Notes: a model not told the origin generated them from the sequence alone. Counted from the stretch's first letter, positions 8,312 through 17,158 are shown. The stretch is DNA of 64,000 nucleotides from DATAGF01 sp963834875 (GCA_963834875.1 CAWIDG010000015.1:89607-153606); one strand, 5' to 3'. Translations and numbers: made by a program.

Positions 8312-10082
8312 ATGACCGTGCGCCGCCGACGATGCGCGTGCGGCGCTGCCTTGGCGGCGTTGATCGGCGGCGCCCTCGCGCTGCCGGCCCTGGCGGCCAA
8401 GGACGACCTCGACCTGGTGTCACGGGCGACGAGCGGCGCGCCCGCCGACGCCGACTCCTTCGACCCGGCGATGTCGGCAGACGGGCGCCGCGTCGTCTTC
8501 GTGTCGGAGGCCAACAACCTCGTCGTCGATGAAAACGAGGCGTTCCAGAACGTCTTCGTGCGCGACCTCGTGACCGGCAGGACCACCCTGGCCAGCCGCG
8601 CCACAGACGGTACAGCGGCCGACGCGGACTCCTTCCAGCCCGCGATCTCGGCCGACGGGACGCTCGTCGTCTTCCGGTCGGCCGCCAACAGCCTCGTCCT
8701 CGACGAGAACGAGGCGGTCGACAACATCTTCGTGCACGACCTGATGACGGGCACCACCACCCTCGTGAGCCGCGCGACCAATGGCACAGCGGCCGACGGG
8801 GACTCATCCCAGCCGGCGATCTCGGCCGAGGGGGGCCACGTGGCCTTCCTGTCCGAGGCCGACCAACCTTGCGGCCGACGAGAACGACGCGTTCGACCAC
8901 GTCTTCGTCCGCGACCTGGCGGCCAACACCACCACCCTGGCCAGCCGGGCCGCCGGCCCGACAGGCACCCCGGCCGACGCGGGCTCCTCCGTCCCGCGGA
9001 TCTCGAAGGACGGGCGCCAGGTCGTCTTCCTCTCGGGCGCCGACAACCTCTCGACGGAGGACGAAAACGGGGTCAACAACGTGTTCGTGCGCGACCTGGT
9101 GGCCAACGCCACCACCCTGGCCAGCCGGGCCGCCGGCCCGGCTGGGCCCGGCGCCAACGGCGACTCCTCCGACCCGGCGATCTCGGCCGACGGGCGCCAG
9201 GTCGTCTTCCGGTCGGTGGCCGGCAACCTCTCTACCGAGGAGAACGACGCGTTCAACCACGTCTTCGTGCGCGACCTCGTGGTCGGGACCACCACCCTGG
9301 CCAGCCGGGCCGCCGGCGCGGCCGGCGCCCCGGCCGACGGGGGCTCCACCAGCCCGGGCATCTCGGCCGACGGGCGCCAGGTCGCCTTCGGCTCGTCCGC
9401 CGACAACCTCTCGACCGAGGACGACGACGGCGTTGACGACGTCTTCGTGCGCGACCTCGTGGTCGGGACCACCACCCTGGCCAGCCGGGCCGCCGGCGCG
9501 GCTGGCGCGCCCGCGAACGCGACCTCCACCCAAACGGCGCTCGCGGCGGACGGGCGCCACGTGGCCTTCACGTCGGGCGCCGACAACCTCTCGACCGAGG
9601 ACGATGACGGCGTCGTCAACGTCTTCCGCCGCGACGTCGGCTTGTCGTCCCCACCGTCCGTCGCGCCCGCGCCTCCGGTGCCCGCGGCTCCGTCGACGGC
9701 GACCCGCTGCGCCGGCCGCCGCGCCACGATCGTCGGCACCAGCCGCCGCGACGTCCTGCGCGGCACCGCCCGGCGCGACGTGATCGCCGCCCTCGGGGGC
9801 AACGACCTGGTGCGCGGCCTGGGCGGAGCCGACCTGATCTGCCTGGGCGCCGGTGCCGACCGCGCCCTCGGCGGCCCCGGGGCCGACCGCATCCTCGGCC
9901 AGGGCGGCGCCGACCGCCTCGAGGGCGGGCCCGGGCGGGACGCTCTCGAGGGCGGCGCCGGCCGCGACCTGCTCCTGGGCGGCGCGGGGATTGACCGGCT
10001 GCTCGGCCTGGCCGGCCGCGACAGCGCCCGCGGCGGCCCCGGCGCGGACGTTTGCCGGGTCGAGGCGCGGGCGTCCTGCTGA
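8312..10082 (+). CDS. Secreted seven-repeat propeller protein with RTX-like C-terminus, frameshifted
   Basis: Paralogue of the protein at 5157-6873. Signal peptide (ALAALIGGALALPALA) followed by the same AKDDLDLVS opening, seven propeller repeats of about 60 residues, a Pro/Ala linker, CAGRRATIVGT and eight to ten GGxGxD-type repeats (for example GGPGADRILGQGGADRLEGG), ending in Cys. The frame changes at about 8863: deleting one C from GACCAACC restores the conserved ADNLAADEN of the third repeat. A -10-like TAGGCT (8299-8304) sits 7 bases before the ATG. Function unknown; an extracellular or surface calcium-binding protein is a reasonable inference. Confidence 0.8.
9268..9500 (+). repeat. 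Near-identical 180-bp tandem coding repeats
   Basis: Within the propeller gene the stretch starting GCGCGACCTCGTGGTCGGGA recurs 180 bp later (about 9268 and 9448) with essentially no change over about 50 bases. Related, less exact copies lie near 8908 and 9088. The period matches one propeller blade. Confidence 0.7.
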
Positions 10083-10109
10083 GCGCGGCGTCCGTCCGGG
10101 GGGCTCCGC

Positions 10110-10115
10110 TAGATT
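10110..10115 (+). promoter_or_regulatory. Candidate -10 element for guaA
   Basis: TAGATT lies 28 bases after the upstream stop codon and exactly 6 bases before an in-frame CTG (10122). The 6-base gap is the one seen before many start codons in this window, which suggests a leaderless guaA transcript beginning at or next to that codon. Confidence 0.45.
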
Positions 10116-10121
10116 GACGAC

Positions 10122-11711
10122 CTGACCACCTCGGCTCCCACCCCCCGCACGCAGGCCGCGCTCGACCCCGCGCTGGCCGCGGCGGCGCCGGGCGGGGTGC
10201 TGGTGGTCGACTTCGGCGCCCAGTACAGCCAGCTCATCGCGCGCCGCATCCGCGAGTGCCGGGTGTTCTCGGCGGTCGTGCCGCACGACTCGCCGCCCGA
10301 CGAGATCCTCGCGCTCGAGCCGGCCGGCCTCGTGCTGTCGGGCGGCCCGGCGTCGGTCTACGAGCCCGGGGCGCCGGCGCTCGACCCGCGCCTGCTGGAG
10401 CTCGGGATCCCGGTGCTGGGCATCTGCTACGGCATGCAGGCCATGGCCCAGGCGCTGGGGGGCGAGGTGGCCCGCACCGGCGCGGGCGAGTTCGGCAAGA
10501 CCGCGCTGACCGTGCGCTCGCGGCGGGGGATCTTCGGCGACCTGGCCGCCGAGGTCTGCTGGATGAGCCACCGCGACGCGGTCGCCCGCCCGCCGGACGG
10601 CTTCGCCGTCACGGCCGAGACGCCCGGCTCGCCGGTCGCCGCGATGGAGAGCCGCGCGCGCGGGCTCTACGCCGTCCAGTTCCACCCCGAGGTCGTGCAC
10701 ACGCCCTTCGGCACCGACCTCCTGAAGTGGTTCCTCTTCGAGGCCTGCGACTGCACGCCCACCTGGACCGCGACCCACGTCATCGAGGAGCAGGTCGACC
10801 GGGTGCGCGCGCAGGTCGGCGAGGCCCGGGCGATCTGCGGGCTGTCCGGCGGCGTCGACAGCGCGGTCGCGGCGCTCATCGTGCACCGCGCGATCGGCGA
10901 CCGGCTGACCTGCGTCTTCGTCAACCACGGGTTGCTGCGCCTCAACGAGGGCGAGCAGGTGGAGGCGGCCTTCGGCAAGCACTTCGGCATCCCGCTGGTC
11001 CACGTGCGCGCCCAGGATCACTTCCTGGCGGCGCTCGCGGGGGTCACCGAGCCGGAGGAGAAGCGCAAGATCATCGGGCGCGAGTTCATCCGGATCTTCG
11101 AGCGCGAGGCGGCCAAGCTCTCGGACGCGCGCTTCCTGGTGCAGGGCACGCTCTACTCGGACGTCATCGAGTCGGGCTCGCGCGACGCGGCGAAGATCAA
11201 GAGCCACCACAACGTCGGCGGGCTGCCCGAGGACATGCAGGTGGAGCTCGTCGAGCCGCTGCGCCAGCTCTTCAAGGACGAGGTGCGGGTGGTGGGGGAG
11301 GAGCTCGGCCTGCCCGAGCGGATGGTCTGGCGCCAGCCGTTCCCCGGGCCCGGCCTCGCGATCCGGATCATCGGCGAGGTCACGCGCGAGCGCCTCGACA
11401 TCCTGCGCCAGGCCGACCACGTCCTGCAGGAGGAGATCCGCCGGGCGGGCCTCTATCGCGAGCTCTGGCAGAGCTTCGCCGTGCTGCCGGCGCTCAAGAG
11501 CGTGGGGGTGCAGGGCGACGAGCGCACCTACGCATACCCGATCGTCATCCGCGCGGTCACCTCCGACGACGCGATGACCGCCGACTGGGCCCGCCTGCCC
11601 CACGAGCTGCTGGAGCGGATCTCCAGCCGCATCATCAACGAGGTGGACGGCGTCAACCGGGTCGTGTTGGACTTGACCTCCAAGCCCCCCGGCACAATCG
11701 AGTGGGAGTAG
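10122..11711 (+). CDS. guaA: GMP synthase (glutamine-hydrolysing)
   Basis: Converts XMP to GMP using ATP and glutamine-derived ammonia. The class I amidotransferase domain comes first (VLVVDFGAQYSQLIARR; nucleophile Cys in GICYGMQAMA; His/Glu in QFHPEVVHT), then the ATP pyrophosphatase P-loop SGGVDSAV, and the dimerisation domain with PFPGPGLAIRIIGEV and a C-terminus ending KPPGTIEWE, as in the family. The first ordinary start codon is GTG 10197 just before VLVVDF. However, the frame is open upstream to CTG 10122 (TTSAPTPRTQAALD...), which lies 6 bases after a TAGATT -10 box, so I draw the gene from there. If GTG 10197 is used the protein has 504 residues. Confidence 0.93.
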   Translation: MTTSAPTPRTQAALDPALAAAAPGGVLVVDFGAQYSQLIARRIRECRVFSAVVPHDSPPDEILALEPAGLVLSGGPASVYEPGAPALDPRLLELGIPVLGICYGMQAMAQALGGEVARTGAGEFGKTALTVRSRRGIFGDLAAEVCWMSHRDAVARPPDGFAVTAETPGSPVAAMESRARGLYAVQFHPEVVHTPFGTDLLKWFLFEACDCTPTWTATHVIEEQVDRVRAQVGEARAICGLSGGVDSAVAALIVHRAIGDRLTCVFVNHGLLRLNEGEQVEAAFGKHFGIPLVHVRAQDHFLAALAGVTEPEEKRKIIGREFIRIFEREAAKLSDARFLVQGTLYSDVIESGSRDAAKIKSHHNVGGLPEDMQVELVEPLRQLFKDEVRVVGEELGLPERMVWRQPFPGPGLAIRIIGEVTRERLDILRQADHVLQEEIRRAGLYRELWQSFAVLPALKSVGVQGDERTYAYPIVIRAVTSDDAMTADWARLPHELLERISSRIINEVDGVNRVVLDLTSKPPGTIEWE

Positions 11712-11723
11712 AGGAGGAGCCGC

Positions 11724-12101
11724 ATGCTGTCCGATGCCCCAGTGGCCCCAGCGCTTCCGGCAAGCGACCTCGACCGCGCGAAGGCCTTCTACGAGCAGAC
11801 ACTTGAGCTCTCCGTCGTCGAGGAGAACCCGGGCGCGGTGACGTTCGCCTGCGGCGAGGGCACGGTGCTGTTCGTGTACCCGAGCGAGTTCGCCGGCACG
11901 AACAAAGCCACCGCGGCCGGCTTCCGGGTCGCCGACCTCGAGGCCGTCATGGCCCGGCTGCGCGACCGCGGCGTCGTGTTCGAGGACTACGACCTGCCCG
12001 GGCTCAAGACGGTGGACGGCGTGGCGACCTTCGGGGATTCCAGGGGCTGCTTCTTCACCGACACCGAGGGCAACATCCTCTCCATCGTGCAGCCGGGCTG
12101 A
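11724..12101 (+). CDS. VOC (glyoxalase/dioxygenase-like) family protein
   Basis: A 125-residue single-domain vicinal-oxygen-chelate protein: ALPASDLDRAKAFYEQTLEL at the start and GCFFTDTEGNILSIVQ at the end are the two beta-alpha-beta-beta-beta half-motifs. Family members bind a metal and act on small electrophilic or aromatic compounds or serve as resistance proteins; the substrate is not predictable here. A GGAGGAG ribosome binding site precedes ATG 11724, 12 bases after guaA, so the two may be co-transcribed. Confidence 0.8.
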   Translation: MLSDAPVAPALPASDLDRAKAFYEQTLELSVVEENPGAVTFACGEGTVLFVYPSEFAGTNKATAAGFRVADLEAVMARLRDRGVVFEDYDLPGLKTVDGVATFGDSRGCFFTDTEGNILSIVQPG

Positions 12102-12104
12102 CGC

Positions 12105-13420
12105 TCAGGCGGCCGCGGGGCTCTCCAGCAGCTCCGCGACCTCCTCCCACTCCACGGCGGTCTGGCGGCCGGCGTCGAACTGGCGCCCCAGCTCGGCGTG
12201 GACGCGCAGCACCTCCGGGTCGTCCTTGGCCGGCTCGCGGCCGGTGTGCTGCCGGATCAGGAACACCAGGCCCGCGAGGCCCGAGTCGCGCGTCAGGCTC
12301 ACCTCGAGCGGCCGCCCGAGCAGGGCCGGCACGTCGAAGGGCGCGTACATCGGCCAGAACTTGTTGAGCCCGTCGGCGTGGATGCCGGCCCGGGTGCGGT
12401 GCGCGTCGCGCCCGTAGAGGGGGTAGGCCGGTGGCACCGGCGCGCCCATGCCCGCGTAGAGCTCGGCGAGCTCGTTGAGGACGCGGAAGTCGGGCAGCGG
12501 CTCGTCCAGCAGGCCCATGCCGATCGCGTGCAGCAGCACGCCCTCCAGCGGGGCGTTGCCCGTGCGCTCCCCCTTTCCCAGCAGCGTGCCGTTGATCACG
12601 GCGCAGCCGGCCTGGATCGCGGCGAGGCAGTTGGCGACGACCAGGTGGGTGTCGTTGTGGGGGTGGAACTCGAGGTCGTCGCCGGCCACCCCCAGCCCGC
12701 GCAGGCGCCGGATCCAGCGCGGCACCGAGCGCGGGCGCGGCGACCGCCTCGAGTCGGAAGCCCGAGGCCCATCGTGTCGCAGACGCGGAACTTCGGGCCG
12801 CTGCTCGGCCCCGCTGAGGGCGCACAGGCGTCGAGCACCGCCTGGGCGAACGGGAGCACGAACTCCTCGGGCGCCCGGGTGGCGTCCTCCAGGTGCAGGC
12901 GCGGGCGCAGCCCGGCGTCGAGCACGGCGCGGACGGCGTCGAGGTACGCCTCGGCCGCCTGGCGCCGGCCCCCGGGCCGGAACTTGTGGAACGTGTGGTA
13001 GTCGCTCGCCGAGGCCAGCATCCCGGTCTCGCGCACGCCGAGGCCCTTCACCAGGTCGGCGTCGCGGCGGCTGGCGCGGATCCACGTCGTCGGCTCGACC
13101 GGTGCGCCGTCGGCGTGGCGCTCGAGAGCCGCCTCGAGCATCGTGCGGTCGTCGGCGCGGTAGACGAAGAACTCGGCCTGGCGCACGGCGCCGCTGTCGC
13201 CGGTGAACGCGCAGATCAGGTCGTAGATCCGCACGCCGTCCGCGACCGTGAGGGGCAGGCCGCCCTGCTGGCCGTCGCGGTGGGTGGTCTCGGTGCACCA
13301 GGCGGCCGCCGGCAGGTGGGGCGGGCGAGCGGCCCAGTCGTAGCGCGGGAAGCCGTCGCGCGGGAACGCGGCCGGGAAGAGCTCGGGGGCCGCGGGGTCG
13401 GCGATCTCAGTGGCGTCCAT
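12105..13420 (-). CDS. HMGL-type acyltransferase (isopropylmalate/homocitrate synthase family), frameshifted
   Basis: A DRE-TIM-barrel enzyme of the alpha-isopropylmalate/homocitrate synthase group, which condenses acetyl-CoA with a 2-oxo acid. Visible motifs are WCTETTHRDGQQGG (the metal-binding R-D-G-x-Q segment), HLEDATRAPEEFV, CDTMGLGLP, and the metal-ligand EFHPHNDTHLVVAN followed by VINGTLLGKGERTGN. The frame changes near 12765, between CDTMGLGLP and RSPRPRSVPRWI; one base would restore about 438 residues. Start ATG 13420-13418 is 6 bases downstream of the -10 box TACCGT. It is divergent from a citrate-synthase-like gene, suggesting a shared Claisen-condensation pathway, but the substrate cannot be named. 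The C-terminal leucine-feedback domain is absent. Confidence 0.72.
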
Positions 13421-13426
13421 GAGCGG

Positions 13427-13455
13427 ACGGTAGGCACGCTCGCCATTGCCGTCAA
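13427..13455 (-). promoter_or_regulatory. Promoter of the HMGL-type gene
   Basis: On the minus strand TTGACG (13455-13450), a 17-base spacer and TACCGT (13432-13427) form a good -35/-10 pair, 6 bases before the ATG, implying a leaderless message. An inverted repeat CTTGA...TCAAG spanning about 13457-13475 lies between this promoter and the divergent gene and could be an operator for its helix-turn-helix domain. Confidence 0.6.
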
Positions 13456-13476
13456 TCTTGATTATGATCGTCAAGT

Positions 13477-14654
13477 ATGGTGCCCGACGAGGCGACGCTC
13501 GGCGCCCCCGAGGCGGCTGAACTGCTCGGCGTCTCCCGGGCGACGCTCTACGCCTACGTCAGCCGCGGCCTGATCGCCTCGGAGCCCGGGCCGGGCCCGA
13601 GCCGCGCGCGGCGCTACCCGAAGGCTGCGCTCGAGGCGCTGCGCGAGCGCCGCGCCCGCGGCCGCGACCCGGCCATGGCCGCGCACGGCGCCCTGCACTG
13701 GGGCGGGCCGGTGCTCGACTCCGGCCTGACCCTGATCGAGGACGGCGGCGCCTACTACCGCGGCCACGACGCCGTCGGCCTTGCGGCCTCGGCGACGTTC
13801 GAGGAGGTTGCCGCGCTCCTGTGGACCGGCTCGGCGGACGCGCGCCGCCGGTCTCTTCTCGGGAGCGCCGGCCGAGGGGACGGCCGGCCCCGATCCGGCG
13901 TCGCTCGAGCGCCACCTCCTGGCCGAGGGCGGGCGGGCGGTGGCGGGCGTCCGCGCCCTCGGGGAGGCCGCGCCGCGCCGCGCCGCCGGCGTGGTGGAGG
14001 GGCTGTTCGCGGCCGCCGGCGCGCGCGGCCGCGGGCACCTCGGCCGGCGCCTGGCGCGCGGCTGGGGGCGCCCGTCGGCCGCCGCCGACCTCACCGCCGC
14101 GCTGGTGCTCTGCGCGGACCACGACCTCAACGTCAGCTCGTTCACCGCCCGCTGCGTGGCCTCGGCCGACGCGCCGCTGGAGTCGGCGCTGCTGGCGGCG
14201 ATGTGCGCGCTGCGCGGGCGGCGGCACGGCGGGATGACCGAGCGGGTCGAGGGCCTGCTCGACGACGCGCAGCGCACCGGCCCCCGCGAGGCCGTCGCGC
14301 GGGCGCTGCGGGAGCAGGGGGCCCTGCCGGGCTTCGGCCACGAGCTCTACCCGGCCGGCGACCCCCGGGGAGCCGAGCTGGTGCGACGCGCCGCCGCGGC
14401 GGCGGACGACGCGGCGCGCGACGAGCGTCCTGGAGGTCGCCCGCCGCGAGCTGGGCCTGGAGCCGACGCTCGACCTGGGCCTGGTCGCGCTCCGCCGCGC
14501 CCACCGGCTGCCGGCCGCCGCGGCCTTCTGCCTGTTCGCGCTCGGGCGCTCGGCGGGCTGGGCGGCGCACGCGATGGAGGCCGCCGCCGACGGCCGCCTC
14601 ATCCGTCCCCGCTCGCGCTACACCGGCCCGCGGCCCGGCGCCCCCGTGGGATGA
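13477..14654 (+). CDS. Helix-turn-helix/citrate synthase-like fusion, frameshifted twice
   Basis: The N-terminus (about residues 8-60) is an excisionase/MerR-like winged helix: GAPEAAELLGVSRATLYAYVSRGLI. The rest resembles citrate synthase: FEEVAALLWTG, LVLCADHDLNVSSFTAR (the His-bearing motif), ALRGRRHGGMTERVEGLLDD and GFGHELYPAGDPRG. The sense changes frame at about 13843 (one missing base) and about 14425, then runs to TGA 14652-14654 (WAAHAMEAAADGRLIRPRSRY, the C-terminal citrate synthase motif). Restored length is about 390 residues. Actinobacterial citrate synthase-like proteins with such a DNA-binding head are known; they may be regulators, enzymes or both. Divergence from an acyl-CoA condensing enzyme suggests a common pathway. 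Confidence 0.75.
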
Positions 14655-14661
14655 TGCCCCG

Positions 14662-15057
14662 ATGGCGGAGCGCCGCGTGCGCATCGACAAATGGCTCTGG
14701 GCGGCCCGCTTCTTCAAGACCCGCTCACTGGCGACCGAGGCCGTCAACGGCGGGCGGGTGCAGGTGGACGGGGTCCGCGTCAAGCCCGCGCGCGAGGTGC
14801 GGATCGGCGAGACCGTCGCGGTGAGCGTCGGCCGGGCGACCACGATCGTGGTGGTCGTCCGGGGCATCGCCGACAAGCGGGGCTCCGCGGCCCAGGCCGC
14901 AGTGCTCTACGACGAGACGCCCGAGAGCGTCCAGGCGCGCGAGCGCCGGCGCGAGGAGCGGCGCCTGGCGCCCGCCCCGGGCGCCGACCTCGCCGGCCGG
15001 CCGTCGAAGCGCGACCGCCGCCGCATCGAGGCGATGCGCGGCCGGCGCTCGCGTTAG
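14662..15057 (+). CDS. S4-domain RNA-binding protein (Hsp15-like)
   Basis: A 131-residue basic protein with an N-terminal S4 domain, RIDKWLWAARFFKTRSLATEAVNGGRVQVDG (about residues 6-36), the typical opening of Hsp15/HslR. The family binds stalled 50S subunits carrying peptidyl-tRNA. The C-terminal tail is Arg-rich. ATG 14662 lies 7 bases after the preceding gene. It converges on pcm, sharing 4 bases at the stop codons. Confidence 0.85.
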   Translation: MAERRVRIDKWLWAARFFKTRSLATEAVNGGRVQVDGVRVKPAREVRIGETVAVSVGRATTIVVVVRGIADKRGSAAQAAVLYDETPESVQARERRREERRLAPAPGADLAGRPSKRDRRRIEAMRGRRSR

Positions 15058-15686
15058 TCGCCGGGGCGCGGGGGGGAGACGAGCGGCACGAAGCGCACCG
15101 GGATCCCCAGGTCCTCGACCCGGTCCTCGCCCGCCGCGTCCCGGCGCACCCTCATCAGGCGCTGGCGCTCGGGCCGGCGGCCCAGGGGCATCACCAGGCG
15201 CCCGCCGGCCGCGAGCTGCTCGCGCAGGGCGGGGGGAACGGCCCGGGCGCCGGCGGCGACCGAGATCGCGTCGTAGGGCGCGCCCGGCGGCCAGCCGGCG
15301 GTGCCGTCGCCGTGGTGCACCGCGACGTTCGCGACCCCGGCGGCCGCCAGGTTCTCGGCGGCACGTCGCGCGAGCGCCTCGCGCACCTCGACGGCGTCGA
15401 CCCGCGCGGCCAGCCGCGCGAGCACCGCGGCGGCGTATCCGCTGCCGGCCCCGATCTCGAGCACCCGGTCGTCCGGCGTCAGCTCGAGCGCCTGGGCCAT
15501 GAGGGCCACGACCAGCGGCTGCGAGACCGTCTGGCCCTCGCCGATGGGGAGCGGACCGTCCTCGTGGGCGCGCGCGGCGAGGTCGGGGTCGATGAAGGCG
15601 GCGCGGGGCACCGCCGCCATCGCGTCCCTCACGCGGGGGTCGACGACTCCCCGCTCGAGGAGGGCCCAGAGGCTCCCGTCGCTCAG
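15054..15686 (-). CDS. pcm: Protein-L-isoaspartate O-methyltransferase
   Basis: Class I SAM methyltransferase that repairs isoaspartyl residues. The conserved N-terminal segment (VVDPRVRDAMAAVPRAAFIDP), GEGQTVSQPLVVALMAQAL, the SAM motif VLEIGAGSGYAAAVLA and GDGTAGWPPGAPYDAI are all in family order. The conserved region begins almost immediately after the upstream gene's stop, with no ATG/GTG/TTG before it. The coordinate given begins at CTG 15686-15684, which overlaps that TGA; an internal GTG would cut into the conserved domain. Confidence 0.85.
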   Translation of the reverse strand: MSDGSLWALLERGVVDPRVRDAMAAVPRAAFIDPDLAARAHEDGPLPIGEGQTVSQPLVVALMAQALELTPDDRVLEIGAGSGYAAAVLARLAARVDAVEVREALARRAAENLAAAGVANVAVHHGDGTAGWPPGAPYDAISVAAGARAVPPALREQLAAGGRLVMPLGRRPERQRLMRVRRDAAGEDRVEDLGIPVRFVPLVSPPRPGD

Positions 15687-16114
15687 GCGGTCCGGCGCCG
15701 GCGCTCCGGCTGCTCGGCGGCGCTGCGCTCGGTGAACACGCCGCTCTCGCCCTTGACGATGAGGTACGCGCCCTCGCCGATGGTCTCGAGGAAGTCGAGC
15801 AGCTCCTCCACCCGCGCGGGGCCGAGGACCTCGGCGAGGCGCAGCGCGACGGCCTCCTCGGGCGCCCACCCGCCGCGCCGGTCCGCCCGGGCGCGACGGT
15901 CGATCCCGGTGCGCGGCTCGTTCTCCGGCGCGGCCTCGGCCGGGCCGCCGTTGCGCGACGCCGGCGCGGGCGCGCCGAGCGGACGGCTCGGAGCCCAGAT
16001 CTTGCGGCTCTGGGTGTGATGCCAGCAATAGGGGCTGCCGCGGAACGGGCTCTGCTGGCATCTCTTCCCGTGCGCCGCGATCGCGACGCAGCGGCTCACC
16101 GAACGGGTCTCCAT
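15683..16114 (-). CDS. Small protein with a Cys3His zinc-ribbon-like N-terminus, unknown function
   Basis: 143 residues. Near the N-terminus C9, C19, C30 and H33 (CVAIAAHGKRC...GSPYCWHH) form a probable zinc site of the kind seen in small domains with a GSxYCxxH ending. A Pro/Arg-rich linker follows, then an alpha/beta segment (LAEVLGPARVEELLDFLETIGEGAYLIVKGESGVF) and a basic tail. I do not recognise a function. It overlaps pcm at its stop and is divergent from rplM. Confidence 0.6.
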   Translation of the reverse strand: METRSVSRCVAIAAHGKRCQQSPFRGSPYCWHHTQSRKIWAPSRPLGAPAPASRNGGPAEAAPENEPRTGIDRRARADRRGGWAPEEAVALRLAEVLGPARVEELLDFLETIGEGAYLIVKGESGVFTERSAAEQPERRRRTA

Positions 16115-16211
16115 CAGCGCCCCCGCGACGGGGTGGCGGGCCCCACCTGTTTGCCGCTATCGGTTTTAGACGTCTCGGACTGCGAAGTCCAGGGAGTCGC
16201 ACGCCTGAGAG

Positions 16212-16240
16212 TTGCGGCAGTGACCGCATTTTCCTAGACT
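16212..16240 (+). promoter_or_regulatory. rplM-rpsI promoter
   Basis: TTGCGG (16212-16217), 17-base spacer, TAGACT (16235-16240): a clear sigma-70-type promoter in the gap upstream of the ribosomal protein operon. Initiation near 16247 leaves a GC-rich leader of about 60 bases before GTG 16308, long enough for a regulatory structure. Confidence 0.65.
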
Positions 16241-16307
16241 CCGCGGTCGTTCTCGCGGCGCCCCCCGTGCGCCGCGTCGTCGTGTTTGTGGAGGTTTCCC
16301 GCCGCTC

Positions 16308-16757
16308 GTGACCACCCTCAGCGCCAAGCCCGGCACCGTCCAGCGTCGCTGGTACGTCGTCGACGCGGACGGGCAGAACCTCGGGCGACTCGCGTCGGTG
16401 ATCGCGGAGACGCTCTCGGGCAAGCGGTCCCCGTGGTACACCCGCCACGTGGACACCGGGGACTTCGTCGTGGTCGTCAACGCCGAGAAGATCGCGGTCA
16501 CCGGGAACAAGCTGAGCGACAAGCGCTACTGGCGCCATTCCGGCTACCCCGGGGGCATCCGCAGCCGCACGCTCGGCGAGCAGCTCGCGCGGCGGCCGGA
16601 GGAGGTGCTCCGGCGCGCCGTGCGCGGCATGCTCCCGAAGAACCGGCTCGGCCGCGCCCAGCTCACGAAGCTGAAGATCTACGCCGGACCCGAGCACCCC
16701 CACGCAGCGCAACGTCCGGAGCCGTTGCGCCTGAGCCGCATTGCGGAGGCATCGTGA
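16308..16757 (+). CDS. rplM: 50S ribosomal protein L13
   Basis: 149 residues with the L13 signature: RRWYVVDADGQNLGRLASVIAE at the N-terminus, GDFVVVVNAEKIAVTGNK, then SGYPGGIRSRTL and AVRGMLPKNRLGR. It binds 23S rRNA early in large-subunit assembly. GTG 16308 fits the usual N-terminal length. The TGA overlaps the rpsI start by 4 bases. Confidence 0.97.
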   Translation: MTTLSAKPGTVQRRWYVVDADGQNLGRLASVIAETLSGKRSPWYTRHVDTGDFVVVVNAEKIAVTGNKLSDKRYWRHSGYPGGIRSRTLGEQLARRPEEVLRRAVRGMLPKNRLGRAQLTKLKIYAGPEHPHAAQRPEPLRLSRIAEAS

Positions 16758-17158
16758 GCACCGACGTCACCACCGCCCGCTACCGGGCCACCGGCAAGCG
16801 CAAGACCTCCGTCGCCCGCGTCACCCTGACCCCCGGGACCGGCACGATCACCTGCAACGGGCGGCCCATCGAGGAGTTCTTCGGGCGCCCCGTGCTCGTG
16901 ACCCAGGCCCGGATGCCGCTGACGGCCACCGGCACCGAGGGCCGCTTCGACGTCACGGCCATCCTGCACGGGGGCGGGATCTCGGGGCAGGCGGGCGCGC
17001 TCCGCCACGGCATCGCCCGCGCGCTGACCGTCGCCGACGAGGCCCTGCGCACCGAGCTCAAGCGGGAGGGGTTCCTCACCCGGGACGCCCGCATCAAGGA
17101 GCGCAAGAAGGCCGGCCTCAAGGGCGCGCGCAAGCGGCCGCAGTTCTCGAAGAGGTAG
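16754..17158 (+). CDS. rpsI: 30S ribosomal protein S9
   Basis: 134 residues; TGKRKTSVARVTL opens the protein, GGGISGQAGALRHGIARAL is the central RNA-binding signature, and the tail GLKGARKRPQFSKR is the invariant basic C-terminus that reaches the P-site tRNA. The GTG start overlaps the rplM stop (GTGA), the conserved rplM-rpsI arrangement. Confidence 0.97.
   Translation: MSTDVTTARYRATGKRKTSVARVTLTPGTGTITCNGRPIEEFFGRPVLVTQARMPLTATGTEGRFDVTAILHGGGISGQAGALRHGIARALTVADEALRTELKREGFLTRDARIKERKKAGLKGARKRPQFSKR

Noticed and set aside
8010..11603. Open frame of nearly 1200 codons on the minus strand
   Set aside because: It is the antisense shadow of the propeller gene and guaA; composition is Arg/Gly/Ala-biased with no motifs. 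Long antisense frames are expected at this GC content.
16241..16307. Known ribosomal-protein leader or riboswitch before rplM
   Set aside because: The leader is short and GC-rich; I could not match it to a known L13 leader or metabolite riboswitch.
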